A stretch of 61,019 nucleotides of DNA from Deltaproteobacteria bacterium (GTDB lineage: Bacteria > Desulfobacterota > Dissulfuribacteria > Dissulfuribacterales > UBA3076): assembly GCA_003194495.1 (NCBI GenBank), contig PQXE01000005.1:1-61019 (forward strand), written 5' to 3'. The translations under genes and the position numbers were made by a program. This document shows, one piece after another, positions 1 to 7,331 of the stretch (its first letter is position 1; every line of letters starts with the position of its first letter). The notes beneath the pieces are model-generated. The model worked only from the letters and a program-made list of their open reading frames with translations, ran no database searches and was not told the DNA's origin.

Positions 1-146
1 GTTGAACCTGAAGCTGTTTTGTCCATGTGACCTCGCATAAAACGTAGATTTTTGAAAATTTTACGTTACACGAGAGTCGCGAGAATGTCTCGAAAAAAAT
101 GGCCTCCCCCAAATCCGTTATAATCAGGAAATATTCAGGAGAGGAA
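1..146. repeat. Insertion-sequence end remnant (copy 1)
   Basis: These bases are repeated with modest divergence at 36719-36850. Shared landmarks are CTCGCATAAAAC, AATGTCTCGAAAAAAATGG and CCCCCAAATCCGTTATAATC. The other copy lies just upstream of a broken minus-strand transposase-like reading frame, so I infer that this is the 5' end of the same element type, cut by the window edge. CTCGCATAAAACGTA and TTACGTTACACGAG can form an imperfect hairpin. The element family was not identified. Confidence 0.5.
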
Positions 147-150
147 GCGT

Positions 151-759
151 ATGAAACTACCAAAGCCGAAAATTAACGGGGAGGTTTCTTTAGAAACCGC
201 CATAAAGCGCCGCAGAACCATCAGGTCTTTCACTCCTGAGCCTCTTTCATTGAAACAATGCTCACAACTCTTCTGGGCGGCCCAGGGTATCACGGAGGAC
301 AGGGGTTTTAAGAGGGCCGCTCCTTCAGGCGGGGCACTGTATCCCATGGATATTTATGCTGTTGTCGGGGAGAATTGTGTAAAAGGACTGGAAAGCGGAG
401 CCTATCATTACGACCCGAAGGGTCATGCTGTTTCGCTTGTATCTAAAGGAGATCTGAGAAATAAAGTGGCCGGCGCGGCCCTGTCCCAGACGTGGATGGC
501 CACTGCCCCTTTAAATATTCTGATTACTGCGGAATATGACCGGATCACCGGGAAATACGGCAAAAGGGGTATAAGATACGCCATTATTGAAGCTGGTCAT
601 ATAGGGCAAAACATCTTGCTCCAGTCGGAAGCAATGGGTTTAGGGGCTGGTATAGTCGGGGCCTTTAACGATGATAAAGTAAGACGGGTTGTCAATATTC
701 CCCCGAACCATGAACCTTTGCTGATATTGCCTGTGGGCTATAAGATCGAGGGGTTATAG
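151..759 (+). CDS. SagB/ThcOx-type nitroreductase family protein
   Basis: This 202-residue FMN-dependent oxidoreductase belongs to the nitroreductase superfamily. The N-terminal KRRRTIRSF motif (about residues 20-28) is the conserved R-R-S flavin-binding segment. AAPSGGALYPMDIY (about 57-70) is typical of the SagB/ThcOx branch, as is the C-terminal glycine-rich GLGAGIVGAF followed by ILPVGY. The length is normal for a stand-alone enzyme. The start ATG is preceded by GGAGAGGAAG. It faces the Rieske gene convergently with about 40 bp between them. The substrate cannot be read from sequence. Stand-alone members of this branch in anaerobes are usually uncharacterised reductases, not peptide oxidases, and no peptide-modification genes are nearby. 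Confidence 0.85.
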   Translation: MKLPKPKINGEVSLETAIKRRRTIRSFTPEPLSLKQCSQLFWAAQGITEDRGFKRAAPSGGALYPMDIYAVVGENCVKGLESGAYHYDPKGHAVSLVSKGDLRNKVAGAALSQTWMATAPLNILITAEYDRITGKYGKRGIRYAIIEAGHIGQNILLQSEAMGLGAGIVGAFNDDKVRRVVNIPPNHEPLLILPVGYKIEGL

Positions 760-798
760 GATGGGCTATTATCCGGGAATTATACCGGTCATTCGATT

Positions 799-1209
799 TC
801 AGAATATCCCCCTGGGTATCTGGACGATGTAGCCTTCTTCGCCTTCCAGTACCTTGACGTGGAGCTTGGGAAGGTCTTTCTCGGCCGGGCCTGACAGGTA
901 TTTACCATCCCAGGTGAAACGACTCTGATGACAGGGACAGAGAAATTCTTTGTCTGCCTCTTGATAATTGACAATACAGCCCAAATGGGTGCAAGTGCGG
1001 GATACGGCCAAAGGCCCCTGATCGGTTTCGAAAAAGGCGAACTGAGGCTCAAGCAGGAATTCTCCGGGCTTCAGTTTGCGTCTCAATCGGACTTCTATGG
1101 GCGGACGAAATCGTTTCTTTGCCACAAAGGCATAAACCGGGTAGATGAGCCCCAGGCCAAAAGCCCAAAAGCCTGCCTTTTTCAGAAAGTCACGGCGTAT
1201 CATTTGCAA
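799..1209 (-). CDS. Rieske [2Fe-2S] protein with Tat-like signal
   Basis: This 136-residue Rieske iron-sulfur protein starts with RRDFLKKAGF, a twin-arginine-type signal, followed by a hydrophobic stretch that probably anchors it on the periplasmic side of the inner membrane. The two cluster-binding boxes are visible as CTHLGC (about residue 73) and CPCHQSRF (about 91), giving the expected 2 Cys + 2 His ligands and the disulfide cysteines. GPAEKDLPKLHV follows, as in QcrA-like proteins. No cytochrome b partner is adjacent, so its quinol-oxidising complex, if any, is encoded elsewhere. The DUF2905 gene lies about 70 bp upstream on the same strand. Function is inferred as electron transfer. Confidence 0.88.
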   Translation of the reverse strand: MQMIRRDFLKKAGFWAFGLGLIYPVYAFVAKKRFRPPIEVRLRRKLKPGEFLLEPQFAFFETDQGPLAVSRTCTHLGCIVNYQEADKEFLCPCHQSRFTWDGKYLSGPAEKDLPKLHVKVLEGEEGYIVQIPRGIF

Positions 1210-1279
1210 TCACACCGCAAAAAGTCCTGAAATATGATTTTGTCGAAGCAACGCAGCAGATGGGGTATTTTCAGCAAAA

Positions 1280-1501
1280 TCATTTGCGGAATATGAAAAA
1301 TATCAAAGTAAGGATTATGCTCAGAAGTATAGAAGTAGCCAGGGGAAAATAAAGGGTGAAATTGCCTCGCCTGACTATAAAATCTCCCGGCAGCTTGCCC
1401 AAAAGCGGAATCTTTGGGCCTAACATCAGAAGCAGCCCTATTACTGCAAATAATATCCCTAAGATCAGAAGCAGTTTACCGAACTCAGGCAGGGGATTCA
1501 T
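1280..1501 (-). CDS. DUF2905 family small membrane protein
   Basis: This 73-residue protein has two predicted membrane helices (about residues 8-28 and 50-70) separated by a short polar loop, PGDFIVRRGNFTLYFP. The pattern LGKLPGDFxVRRGNxxxYFPxxTS is the hallmark of DUF2905. The family's role is unknown. It lies upstream of the Rieske gene on the same strand, which may be coincidental because DUF2905 genes sit in varied contexts. Confidence 0.82.
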   Translation of the reverse strand: MNPLPEFGKLLLILGILFAVIGLLLMLGPKIPLLGKLPGDFIVRRGNFTLYFPLATSILLSIILTLIFFIFRK

Positions 1502-1547
1502 TATTGATTACACCTTTTTATAAGAGCTCAAAGGTTCATGTTAAAAG

Positions 1548-1797
1548 ACGAACATCGAACATCGAACGTCCAACGTCGAATGAAAAACAAATATCCAATA
1601 CCGAACATTCAACGGCTATTTCTGTTTCTTTTCAGCCGTTTTGATACTCGCCATGTTAGCCATTTAGGTTGAAGGCTGAAGTATACTGATATCCCGCCTC
1701 CTGCAATAATTAGTAGCCGTTTTCCCAGATCATACTTCTGTTTCTTTATTTTTTTCTATTCGATGTTCGATGTTCATTTTTTCCCATTCGATCTTTC
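1548..1797. repeat. Dispersed AACATCG/AACGTCC heptamer repeats
   Basis: Plus-strand copies of AACATCG and AACGTCC run at 1548-1580 and lead into GAATGAAAAACAAATATCC. The inverted form (TTCGATGTTCGATGTTC) occurs at about 1757-1783. The same block recurs at 42795-42920 and 44478-44600. The repeats flank genes and encode nothing obvious. Confidence 0.7.
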
Positions 1798-2376
1798 TTC
1801 CGTTGACTTTGCGAGAATTCTTTTCTGTAATCTCTTTGCCCTCTTGCTGTAGCGTTCTTCCTCGCTGTAGATACAGCCGCAATATGGTTGCCTGTATAGC
1901 CCGAGTTCCTTTGAGATCTCTATACCCTCTACCCAGCCATTACGAAAGTCCTGGTAATAGAATTCTATCCCGTAAGCAGAAGCAAGCTCTTTCCCAATAT
2001 CACGGATAAGATCATGTCTCTGGTAACGGCTGTAAAGGAGGGTCGTGCTGAAGGCGGGCAGGCCAAGTTCCGCGGTCTTTCGAGCAGTAGCTTCAAGACG
2101 AATGCGGTAACACACTGGACAGCGCTCATCCGGGTCTTGTCTTGTCCCTATTTTATTCAGCCAGTCTCTAAGCCCATATCCGGCTTGATCCCAAAGTACC
2201 GGGAATTTGAACTTTTCCGAAGCTATTTCCAGGGCCTCGACCCTGCGTTCATACTCCCTGAAGGGGTGGATATTGGGATTGTAGAAATAGACAAGGGCCC
2301 TGTTACCCTCTTTTTGGAGTTCTTTGACCGGGTACAGGGTGCATGGCCCGCAGCAGGTATGAAGGAGAATTTCCAT
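1774..2376 (-). CDS. queH: Epoxyqueuosine reductase QueH
   Basis: QueH (DUF208) reduces epoxyqueuosine to queuosine in tRNA, the last step of queuosine synthesis, in organisms lacking cobalamin-dependent QueG. The 200-residue protein shows the family's metal and cluster cysteines: HTCCGPC at residues 7-13, CPVC at about 87-90, and YCGCIYS near 165. HPFREYERR is also typical. The C-terminal tail (after about 180) is Lys/Arg-rich. Its ATG immediately follows the TGA stop of the dsrE-like gene, so the two form a translationally coupled operon. queC, an earlier step of deazapurine synthesis, lies at 26.1 kb. Confidence 0.92.
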   Translation of the reverse strand: MEILLHTCCGPCTLYPVKELQKEGNRALVYFYNPNIHPFREYERRVEALEIASEKFKFPVLWDQAGYGLRDWLNKIGTRQDPDERCPVCYRIRLEATARKTAELGLPAFSTTLLYSRYQRHDLIRDIGKELASAYGIEFYYQDFRNGWVEGIEISKELGLYRQPYCGCIYSEEERYSKRAKRLQKRILAKSTEERSNGKK

Positions 2377-2691
2377 TCAAAAAGTTAAGACTTTATCCGC
2401 CTCCATGGAAAGCTCGTAGAGGTCATCCATCCATCCGATTGGGCAAGTGCTTGATCCCTCCAGACCGTGGGATTTCGCGCAGACGCCTCAGACATAGAAA
2501 TCTCCCTCGAACATGTTGACTTGCCCCATCACATCAAAATTTTTGCTTTCACTCTTTTCAAAAAGGACGCCTTTCCCGAGCATGAATACACTGATTTCAT
2601 CACCTTTTTTGACGCCGAGATTCGCCAGCCTCATCGCATTGTAAATGCTTTCGCCGTCCTCAATACTGATAATTATCAGAACCTTCCTCAT
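2377..2691 (-). CDS. DsrE-family protein, probable selenoprotein (UGA at codon 68)
   Basis: The frame opens at ATG 2691 with a strong AAGGAGGT site 5 bases upstream. It reads through a TGA at 2488-2490 and stops at 2377-2379, directly before the queH ATG, giving 104 residues. The N-terminus (MRKVLIIISIEDG...NAMRLANLG) is the DsrE/DsrF sulfur-relay fold. The UGA lies in GDFYV-U-GVCAKSHGL, where DsrE-like proteins normally have a Cys in a CGxC-type motif. The downstream part (GVCAKSHGLEGSSTCPIGWM) is clearly family sequence, so a simple early stop would remove the active site. A stem-loop right after the UGA supports selenocysteine insertion. DsrE-like selenoproteins are known from metagenomes of Sec-rich bacteria. 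The alternative is a nonsense mutation. Confidence 0.85.
2454..2473 (-). promoter_or_regulatory. Candidate bacterial SECIS stem-loop (dsrE-like)
   Basis: On the mRNA strand ATCCC pairs with GGGAT (5 bp). An A-A mismatch and one C-G pair then close a GGUCUG hexaloop. The lower stem begins 15 bases after the UGA, and the loop starts about 21 bases after it, within the usual bacterial SECIS spacing. The GGUCU loop resembles that of the E. coli fdhF SECIS. Inferred by hand folding only. Confidence 0.65.
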
Positions 2692-3223
2692 TGGACCTCC
2701 TTGTCAAATGAATGCATTCCCTGGGTTTTTTTAATGGCTTGGACCACAAATTCCAGAATTCGACGATTTAATAAGTAATCAGTAGTACACAATGCAAATT
2801 GCGTCAACTTGATCGCCAATATATTCAAAAAATAGCGACCTATGCGGTTACACGTCAACTAATTTGGTATTATTGTTTTTTTCGTGTTTTCGTGATTAAG
2901 TGGTTTATGTACTGAATTAATGGCATAAGATACACAGCCTTAAGAGCCTCTTGCAAAAATGCAATTTTTGCACTTTTCTATTATCAAGACATATATAACC
3001 TACTGAAATTATTATGCTCGATTTGAAGCGAGGTGCAATTTTTGCATTTTTGCAAGTACCTCTTAAGATACGGAGGCAGTAAGTTCCTGCACAACCGTAT
3101 AACGTAAAACTACTATATGTTGTGGTATATTTTTTCTTGACGTACAAGTTATAGTATCCTATAATTGCAGGTCCAAAAGGCTGGCTCTATCAGTATCAGT
3201 TGCTGGTTTCCGGTGATAAAGAC
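2692..3223. other. Intergenic region before the SNF2 gene
   Basis: No coding signal is seen. It is AT-rich and holds the 129-bp inverted-repeat element at 2939-3067. A promoter could lie near 3125-3160 (TTGACGTACAAGTTATAGTATCCT, read as TTGACG and TATAGT separated by a short spacer), but the spacing is poor. Confidence 0.5.
2939..3067. mobile_element. 129-bp miniature inverted-repeat element
   Basis: The ends are CTTAAGAG and CTCTTAAG. Inside them, CTTGCAAAAATGCA on the left mirrors TGCATTTTTGCAAG on the right. The centre carries TACTGAAATTATTATGCTC, also found (as TTACTGAAATTATTATATC) inside the different 185-bp element at 17291-17475. No open frame is present. A non-autonomous element is the simplest reading; target duplication was not clear. 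Confidence 0.5.
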
Positions 3224-5575
3224 ATGGCTGTTGATCGAAATCTGAAAAAAAAGAAAAAGCGCGAACAGAAACGGACGGCGCGGCGCCAAGCAAAGGGCCG
3301 CCTGTCCCGCAGCGAAAAACTGGAAGACTATAGCTGGTACGCATCGGAACACTACCATAGTGGAAAATATCGAACCGCCTTCAACTGGGCCATGAAAGGG
3401 CTCAAGCTCCACCCGGGCCATGAGGTGAGCTATACTATTGCACTGAGGTCCGCTGAAGCTTTAGAGGACGATTCGATGATCCTGACCGTGCTCCGGCACG
3501 GATGGAAACATGACTTGATTTCCAACAAGCAACATTTATACGCACTGGGGAGTTTGGCTTTTAAACAAGGAGACTACGGTCTGGCCAGGGAATCCCTTGA
3601 AACTCTGCTCCAAAACCCGGCATCCCTGTATGGGAGACTCTTAAAAAGGGATCAAAAAGCAGCACAAAGGTATTTGGAGTTTTGCCGAGACAGGGAACGT
3701 TTAAAGCTCACGGAACATAGTGATTCCTCCATAGGATCTTCAGTGGAAAAGAAGAGTCAAGAGGAGGTTCCTGCGGCTGTTGCGGAACCTTCCTTGTCAG
3801 AGGAAACGAAAAAGAGAGAAGCAGCCAAAGAACAAGCAGAGGACATTCCTGACCTGGAGATTGTCTATGAAATAGACGAGGAACCGGTCCTTCGTGTCAT
3901 TAGGGAACATCGCACCAGCGATGCAGCCATGATGGATCTGGCACTTAGTGCCTATAAACTCTCTTTCCGTGCCTCATACGATCAACTCATTTGCCTGCCT
4001 ACAACCAATAACGTTCAGTCCCTGTGGTACCAGGAAGAGAGTGCTCGAAAAATCATGAAGACCTTTCGCGGCAGAGCTATTCTGGCAGATGAGGTAGGTC
4101 TTGGAAAAACGATTGAGGCCTGCCTCGTGCTGAAAGAATATGTACTCCGCGGTCTGGTTCGTTCGGCCTTGGTGCTCACGCCCAGTTCTCTGGTCAATCA
4201 ATGGCAAGAAGAACTTCAAGAGAAATTTGGGCTTTGCTTCGTTACTTCAAATGATCCAGTGTTTCGGGAAGATCCGGCCCGATTCTGGAAAGAACCCTTT
4301 CTGTTGGTTTCCATTCACTCGGCAAAAGGAAAACGTCATTTTGATGCTGCAACCGCTCGGGCCTATGATATGGTGATCGTGGATGAAGCGCATCACCTGA
4401 AGAACCGCTCGACCCTCAACTGGAAGCTGGTAAATGCTATTCAAAAGACCTTTTTGCTCCTTGTTACTGCCACACCCGTACAGAATAAACTTGAGGAACT
4501 TTACAATCTGGTCACCCTTTTAAAGCCGGGGCATCTCAAGACGCTGAAGGCATTCAAGGACGAATTTGTGGCCCGGGGCAACCCAACGGACCCGAAAAAC
4601 CGGGAAAAGCTGAGACAGCTTCTGAAAGAGGTCATGATCCGAAACACCCGTTCCGTCACGCAATTGCACATCCCGCCCCGCTTTGCTTCTACCATTCGAA
4701 TTGACCCGTCGCCCGATGAGGAAACCTTCTACCAGGAGATCAGCCGGTTTGTGACAGAGCAGGCCGCTCAGGGTTCTTCGGCCCTTTCCAAAATGGCGCT
4801 TCGCAGGCTTCTGGAAGCAGCAGGATCTTCTCATTTTGCATCACTGAAGATGCTGGAAAAGATAAGCCTCCAGAGTCTGGATGGGACAAGCAAACAGGCA
4901 AGAGATCTGTTGGAAATGGGCAGGTCCATTCGGATCGGAGGAAAAATCCGGCGCGTGATCGAGCTTTTGCAGGCTTCACCGGAGCAGAAAATTGTTTTTG
5001 TTAATTACCTTGCGACCCTGGAGTATTTCCACCAGATTCTGGAAGAACACAAAATGCCTCATGTGGTCTTTCGTGGCGGGATGACCACAACCCAAAAACA
5101 GCAATCCATCCGGACGTTTCGGGAAGGGTGCCCTATCCTTCTATCCACGGATACCGGAGGAGAAGGGCACAACCTGCAGTTTTGTCATATAATGATCAAT
5201 TGTGATCTGCCTTGGAATCCCATGCAGATCGAGCAGCGCATCGGCCGCATCCATCGAATCGGACAAGAAAACGAGGTCCAGATCTACAATTTCTGTTCTG
5301 CAGGAAGCCTGGAAGACTATATGCTGGAAATCCTGGACCGAAAAATCAACATGTTCGAGCTGGTGGTGGGAGAGATCGACATGATTCTAGGTCGCCTTCA
5401 GGGAGAGCGTGAATTCAGTGACCTTGTCTATGAACTCTGGGTGAAGCACCCCGACGAGACGGAAAAACAAAAAGCCTTCAATGCCTTGGGTTCCCGGTTA
5501 AAACGGGCCAGAACATCTCACGAAAAGAGCAAAGAGCTGGATGAAAAGCTCTTCCAGGAAGACTTTGGAGTGTAA
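3224..5575 (+). CDS. SNF2-family helicase with N-terminal TPR-like region
   Basis: This is a large superfamily-2 ATPase of the SNF2/RapA type (about 783 residues from ATG 3224; a TTG at 3200 would add 8). A very basic N-terminus (KKKKKREQKRTARRQ) precedes TPR-like helices (about 40-170) and an acidic linker. Motif I is DEVGLGKT, motif Ia region LVLTPSSLVNQW, motif II DEAH, motif III LLLVTATP, and motifs V/VI STDTGGEGHNLQ and QRIGRIHRIGQ. It is complete and should translocate on nucleic acid. It lacks the RapA N-terminal Tudor-like domains. The next gene starts 2 bases after its stop, so the two products probably act together. Housekeeping RNA polymerase recycling, repair or defence are all possible. 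Confidence 0.88.
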   Translation: MAVDRNLKKKKKREQKRTARRQAKGRLSRSEKLEDYSWYASEHYHSGKYRTAFNWAMKGLKLHPGHEVSYTIALRSAEALEDDSMILTVLRHGWKHDLISNKQHLYALGSLAFKQGDYGLARESLETLLQNPASLYGRLLKRDQKAAQRYLEFCRDRERLKLTEHSDSSIGSSVEKKSQEEVPAAVAEPSLSEETKKREAAKEQAEDIPDLEIVYEIDEEPVLRVIREHRTSDAAMMDLALSAYKLSFRASYDQLICLPTTNNVQSLWYQEESARKIMKTFRGRAILADEVGLGKTIEACLVLKEYVLRGLVRSALVLTPSSLVNQWQEELQEKFGLCFVTSNDPVFREDPARFWKEPFLLVSIHSAKGKRHFDAATARAYDMVIVDEAHHLKNRSTLNWKLVNAIQKTFLLLVTATPVQNKLEELYNLVTLLKPGHLKTLKAFKDEFVARGNPTDPKNREKLRQLLKEVMIRNTRSVTQLHIPPRFASTIRIDPSPDEETFYQEISRFVTEQAAQGSSALSKMALRRLLEAAGSSHFASLKMLEKISLQSLDGTSKQARDLLEMGRSIRIGGKIRRVIELLQASPEQKIVFVNYLATLEYFHQILEEHKMPHVVFRGGMTTTQKQQSIRTFREGCPILLSTDTGGEGHNLQFCHIMINCDLPWNPMQIEQRIGRIHRIGQENEVQIYNFCSAGSLEDYMLEILDRKINMFELVVGEIDMILGRLQGEREFSDLVYELWVKHPDETEKQKAFNALGSRLKRARTSHEKSKELDEKLFQEDFGV

Positions 5576-5577
5576 GA

Positions 5578-6603
5578 ATGGATTCTGTTCCAGAACTGCT
5601 TTCCTTTGCAGCGCACGTATTTGAAAAACACGGCGGAATGGCTGAGCAGGACGACAATCACGTGATGGCCTTGCTGCCACCCGGTCTGGCACAGACCCTG
5701 GATCTCCCGGAGGAAGTTCAATTGGGAGGCGGGGCCATGCCCCTTCTTTACGGCAGCCCTGTTCTGGACAGGCTCATCCGTGTGGCTACTGAAGAAATCC
5801 CCTTGGTTTTCGGGCGAATCGAGGTGCCATATCTGAAAAAGGCAGGCTTTGAGCAGCTCATCGGGCAAGACATTGTCTTCACAAACGGGCAGGCCCGGGT
5901 GACGAGTCGTGCGGAAGCCCGTGCTTCTTATATGGTCTTAACCTGCCGGTATGTAGCGCTGAGTGATGAACGGAAAGAAGGGCTGGTCGAAGCAGGAATG
6001 CACGAGAGTACCGGTGCAATCATTGAGGATCTGGAGACGTTGTGGTCTGAGTTTAGCTCTGAAATCTACACCCCAGGAAAAGTCCCCCCACATTTTCCCG
6101 TCCATCTTGAAAAGGCGATCTCTAACGCCATGCAAAAGGCCAGGGTCCTTACGGAAGAAAAACTGACCGACTTTATCAACAGTATGCGACGGCGACTCCG
6201 CCGGGATGTGAAAAATACAAGAGAATATTATGAAGCCCTGAGAAAAGAAATGGAATCAAGCCTTTCCCGTCACAATCTCAGCGAGGCGCAGCATCAGGAA
6301 AGAATCGCCAAAATCAAGGACTTGCCAAGGGAAATGGCTCAAAAAATCGAGGACCTGCAACAAAAATACAAAATACAGGTCCGTTTAAAGCCATGTGCCG
6401 CCCTTCGGTTTCTCGTGGACGTTGTCTATGTTATGGTCGAAATCCGCTTCCGTAAATACACTCGCACCATCCACCTCATCTGGAATCCGCTGTCTCGCCG
6501 TCTTGATCCTTTGGTGTGTGAGCAATGCCATAAGACGACACGAAGCGTGCATCCCAGTATAGAAGATTCCCGGATTCGGCTGCTCTGTCATTCCTGTGCT
6601 TAG
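5578..6603 (+). CDS. Unknown coiled-coil protein with C-terminal zinc ribbon, SNF2 partner
   Basis: I do not recognise a named family. The 341-residue protein starts 2 bases after the SNF2 stop. Residues 1-130 form a mixed domain, with a hydrophobic segment LVFGRIEVPYLKKAGFEQLIGQD that looks like a beta-rich core. Residues about 165-265 are charged and helical (SMRRRLRRDVKNTREYYEALRK), suggesting a coiled coil. The C-terminus carries paired cysteines CEQCH and CHSC (about residues 318-340), a zinc ribbon preceded by TRTIHLIWNPLSRRLDPL. The layout suggests a nucleic-acid-binding adaptor for the helicase. That role is inferred from operon structure only. Confidence 0.7.
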   Translation: MDSVPELLSFAAHVFEKHGGMAEQDDNHVMALLPPGLAQTLDLPEEVQLGGGAMPLLYGSPVLDRLIRVATEEIPLVFGRIEVPYLKKAGFEQLIGQDIVFTNGQARVTSRAEARASYMVLTCRYVALSDERKEGLVEAGMHESTGAIIEDLETLWSEFSSEIYTPGKVPPHFPVHLEKAISNAMQKARVLTEEKLTDFINSMRRRLRRDVKNTREYYEALRKEMESSLSRHNLSEAQHQERIAKIKDLPREMAQKIEDLQQKYKIQVRLKPCAALRFLVDVVYVMVEIRFRKYTRTIHLIWNPLSRRLDPLVCEQCHKTTRSVHPSIEDSRIRLLCHSCA

Positions 6604-6644
6604 GAAAACGCCATTCACAACAACCCGCTTGGCTTGGCGCTGGT

Positions 6645-7217
6645 TTATCTCTGCTTCCACTTCCCGCTTTCAGGTTCTATCCAGGTCCCTCCAGGTGCTG
6701 TCTTTTGCCATTCTTTTGCAAAGATCTCCCGGACCCTCGCAAGCTCTGAACCAGGTACGTTAAGGGCCTTTGAGACGGCGCTGTACAGGGCGGTTCTATC
6801 TGAGTCTTCAGCACTGACCAGGCGCTTGACTTCCGCCCGGGTTTTTAGATTGATGGAACCTGTATTCCTTATTACCAGCAGGCCATTTGCAGACTCTCCT
6901 ATAACACCCTGCTTAAGAAACGGCGCCAACTGAGCATATCGCGCCTTCATCCTTTCCTTTATTTGTCTGATTGTGGCATTTGATACGGCAAGTTCCTGTT
7001 GGGCATAAGCCGTACCTACAAAGTTCAGAAAAGACTGCGGTCCTCCAGCGCCTGTATCTGCCGGATCTTGAATTGACTCATGGCCCCTCACATCCTTTGC
7101 AATTTTCTCCGCAGCCTGTCTTACCTCTGCGGCTGGAAAGTAGATATTTACAGTTACACAGGCAGTAAAGACCATTACGGACAACATGAAAGCAAATTTC
7201 AGATTAATTTTAGGCAT
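6645..7217 (-). CDS. YdbL-like DUF1318 lipoprotein
   Basis: This 190-residue protein has an N-terminal hydrophobic signal ending in a lipobox-like MVFTAC, followed by VTVNIYFPAAEV, the signature of DUF1318/YdbL proteins. The C-terminal half (MKARYAQLAPFLKQGVIGE, then GLLVIRN) is the conserved DUF1318 core. ATG 7217 is chosen because GGAGGT lies 6 bases upstream; a longer frame to 7295 only reads repeat DNA. It follows the ydbH-like gene on the same strand. In enterobacteria YdbH, YnbE and YdbL work together in envelope lipid transport. No ynbE is seen here, and the short beta-like VTVNIYF after the lipid-modified Cys resembles the YnbE role, which is inference. Confidence 0.82.
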   Translation of the reverse strand: MPKINLKFAFMLSVMVFTACVTVNIYFPAAEVRQAAEKIAKDVRGHESIQDPADTGAGGPQSFLNFVGTAYAQQELAVSNATIRQIKERMKARYAQLAPFLKQGVIGESANGLLVIRNTGSINLKTRAEVKRLVSAEDSDRTALYSAVSKALNVPGSELARVREIFAKEWQKTAPGGTWIEPESGKWKQR

Positions 7218-7331
7218 TTGTTTACCTCCACTATTGGATTGATGATTGATGATTGTTGATTGTTCTTGCGAGCTACCTCGCGGACCAACTGCCATGCCTC
7301 AATATCTTCAAAGAACCCCCCAGAACCCAGT
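7218..7331 (-). repeat. Four-helix-bundle gene fragment plus AATCAAC repeats
   Basis: On the minus strand 7257-7312 encodes FFEDIEAWQLVREVARKN, the N-terminus of an S23-type four-helix-bundle protein. It runs directly into ATCAACA-type tandem repeats at 7232-7262. There is no full gene. A near-identical fragment is at 26035-26131. It separates ydbH from ydbL. Confidence 0.65.

Noticed and set aside
2467..2778. Plus-strand open frame across the dsrE-like gene
   Set aside because: It is the antisense shadow of the selenoprotein frame; no family similarity or ribosome site.
3125..3160. Sigma-70 promoter for the SNF2 gene
   Set aside because: TTGACG and TATAGT are present, but the spacing is too short to claim.
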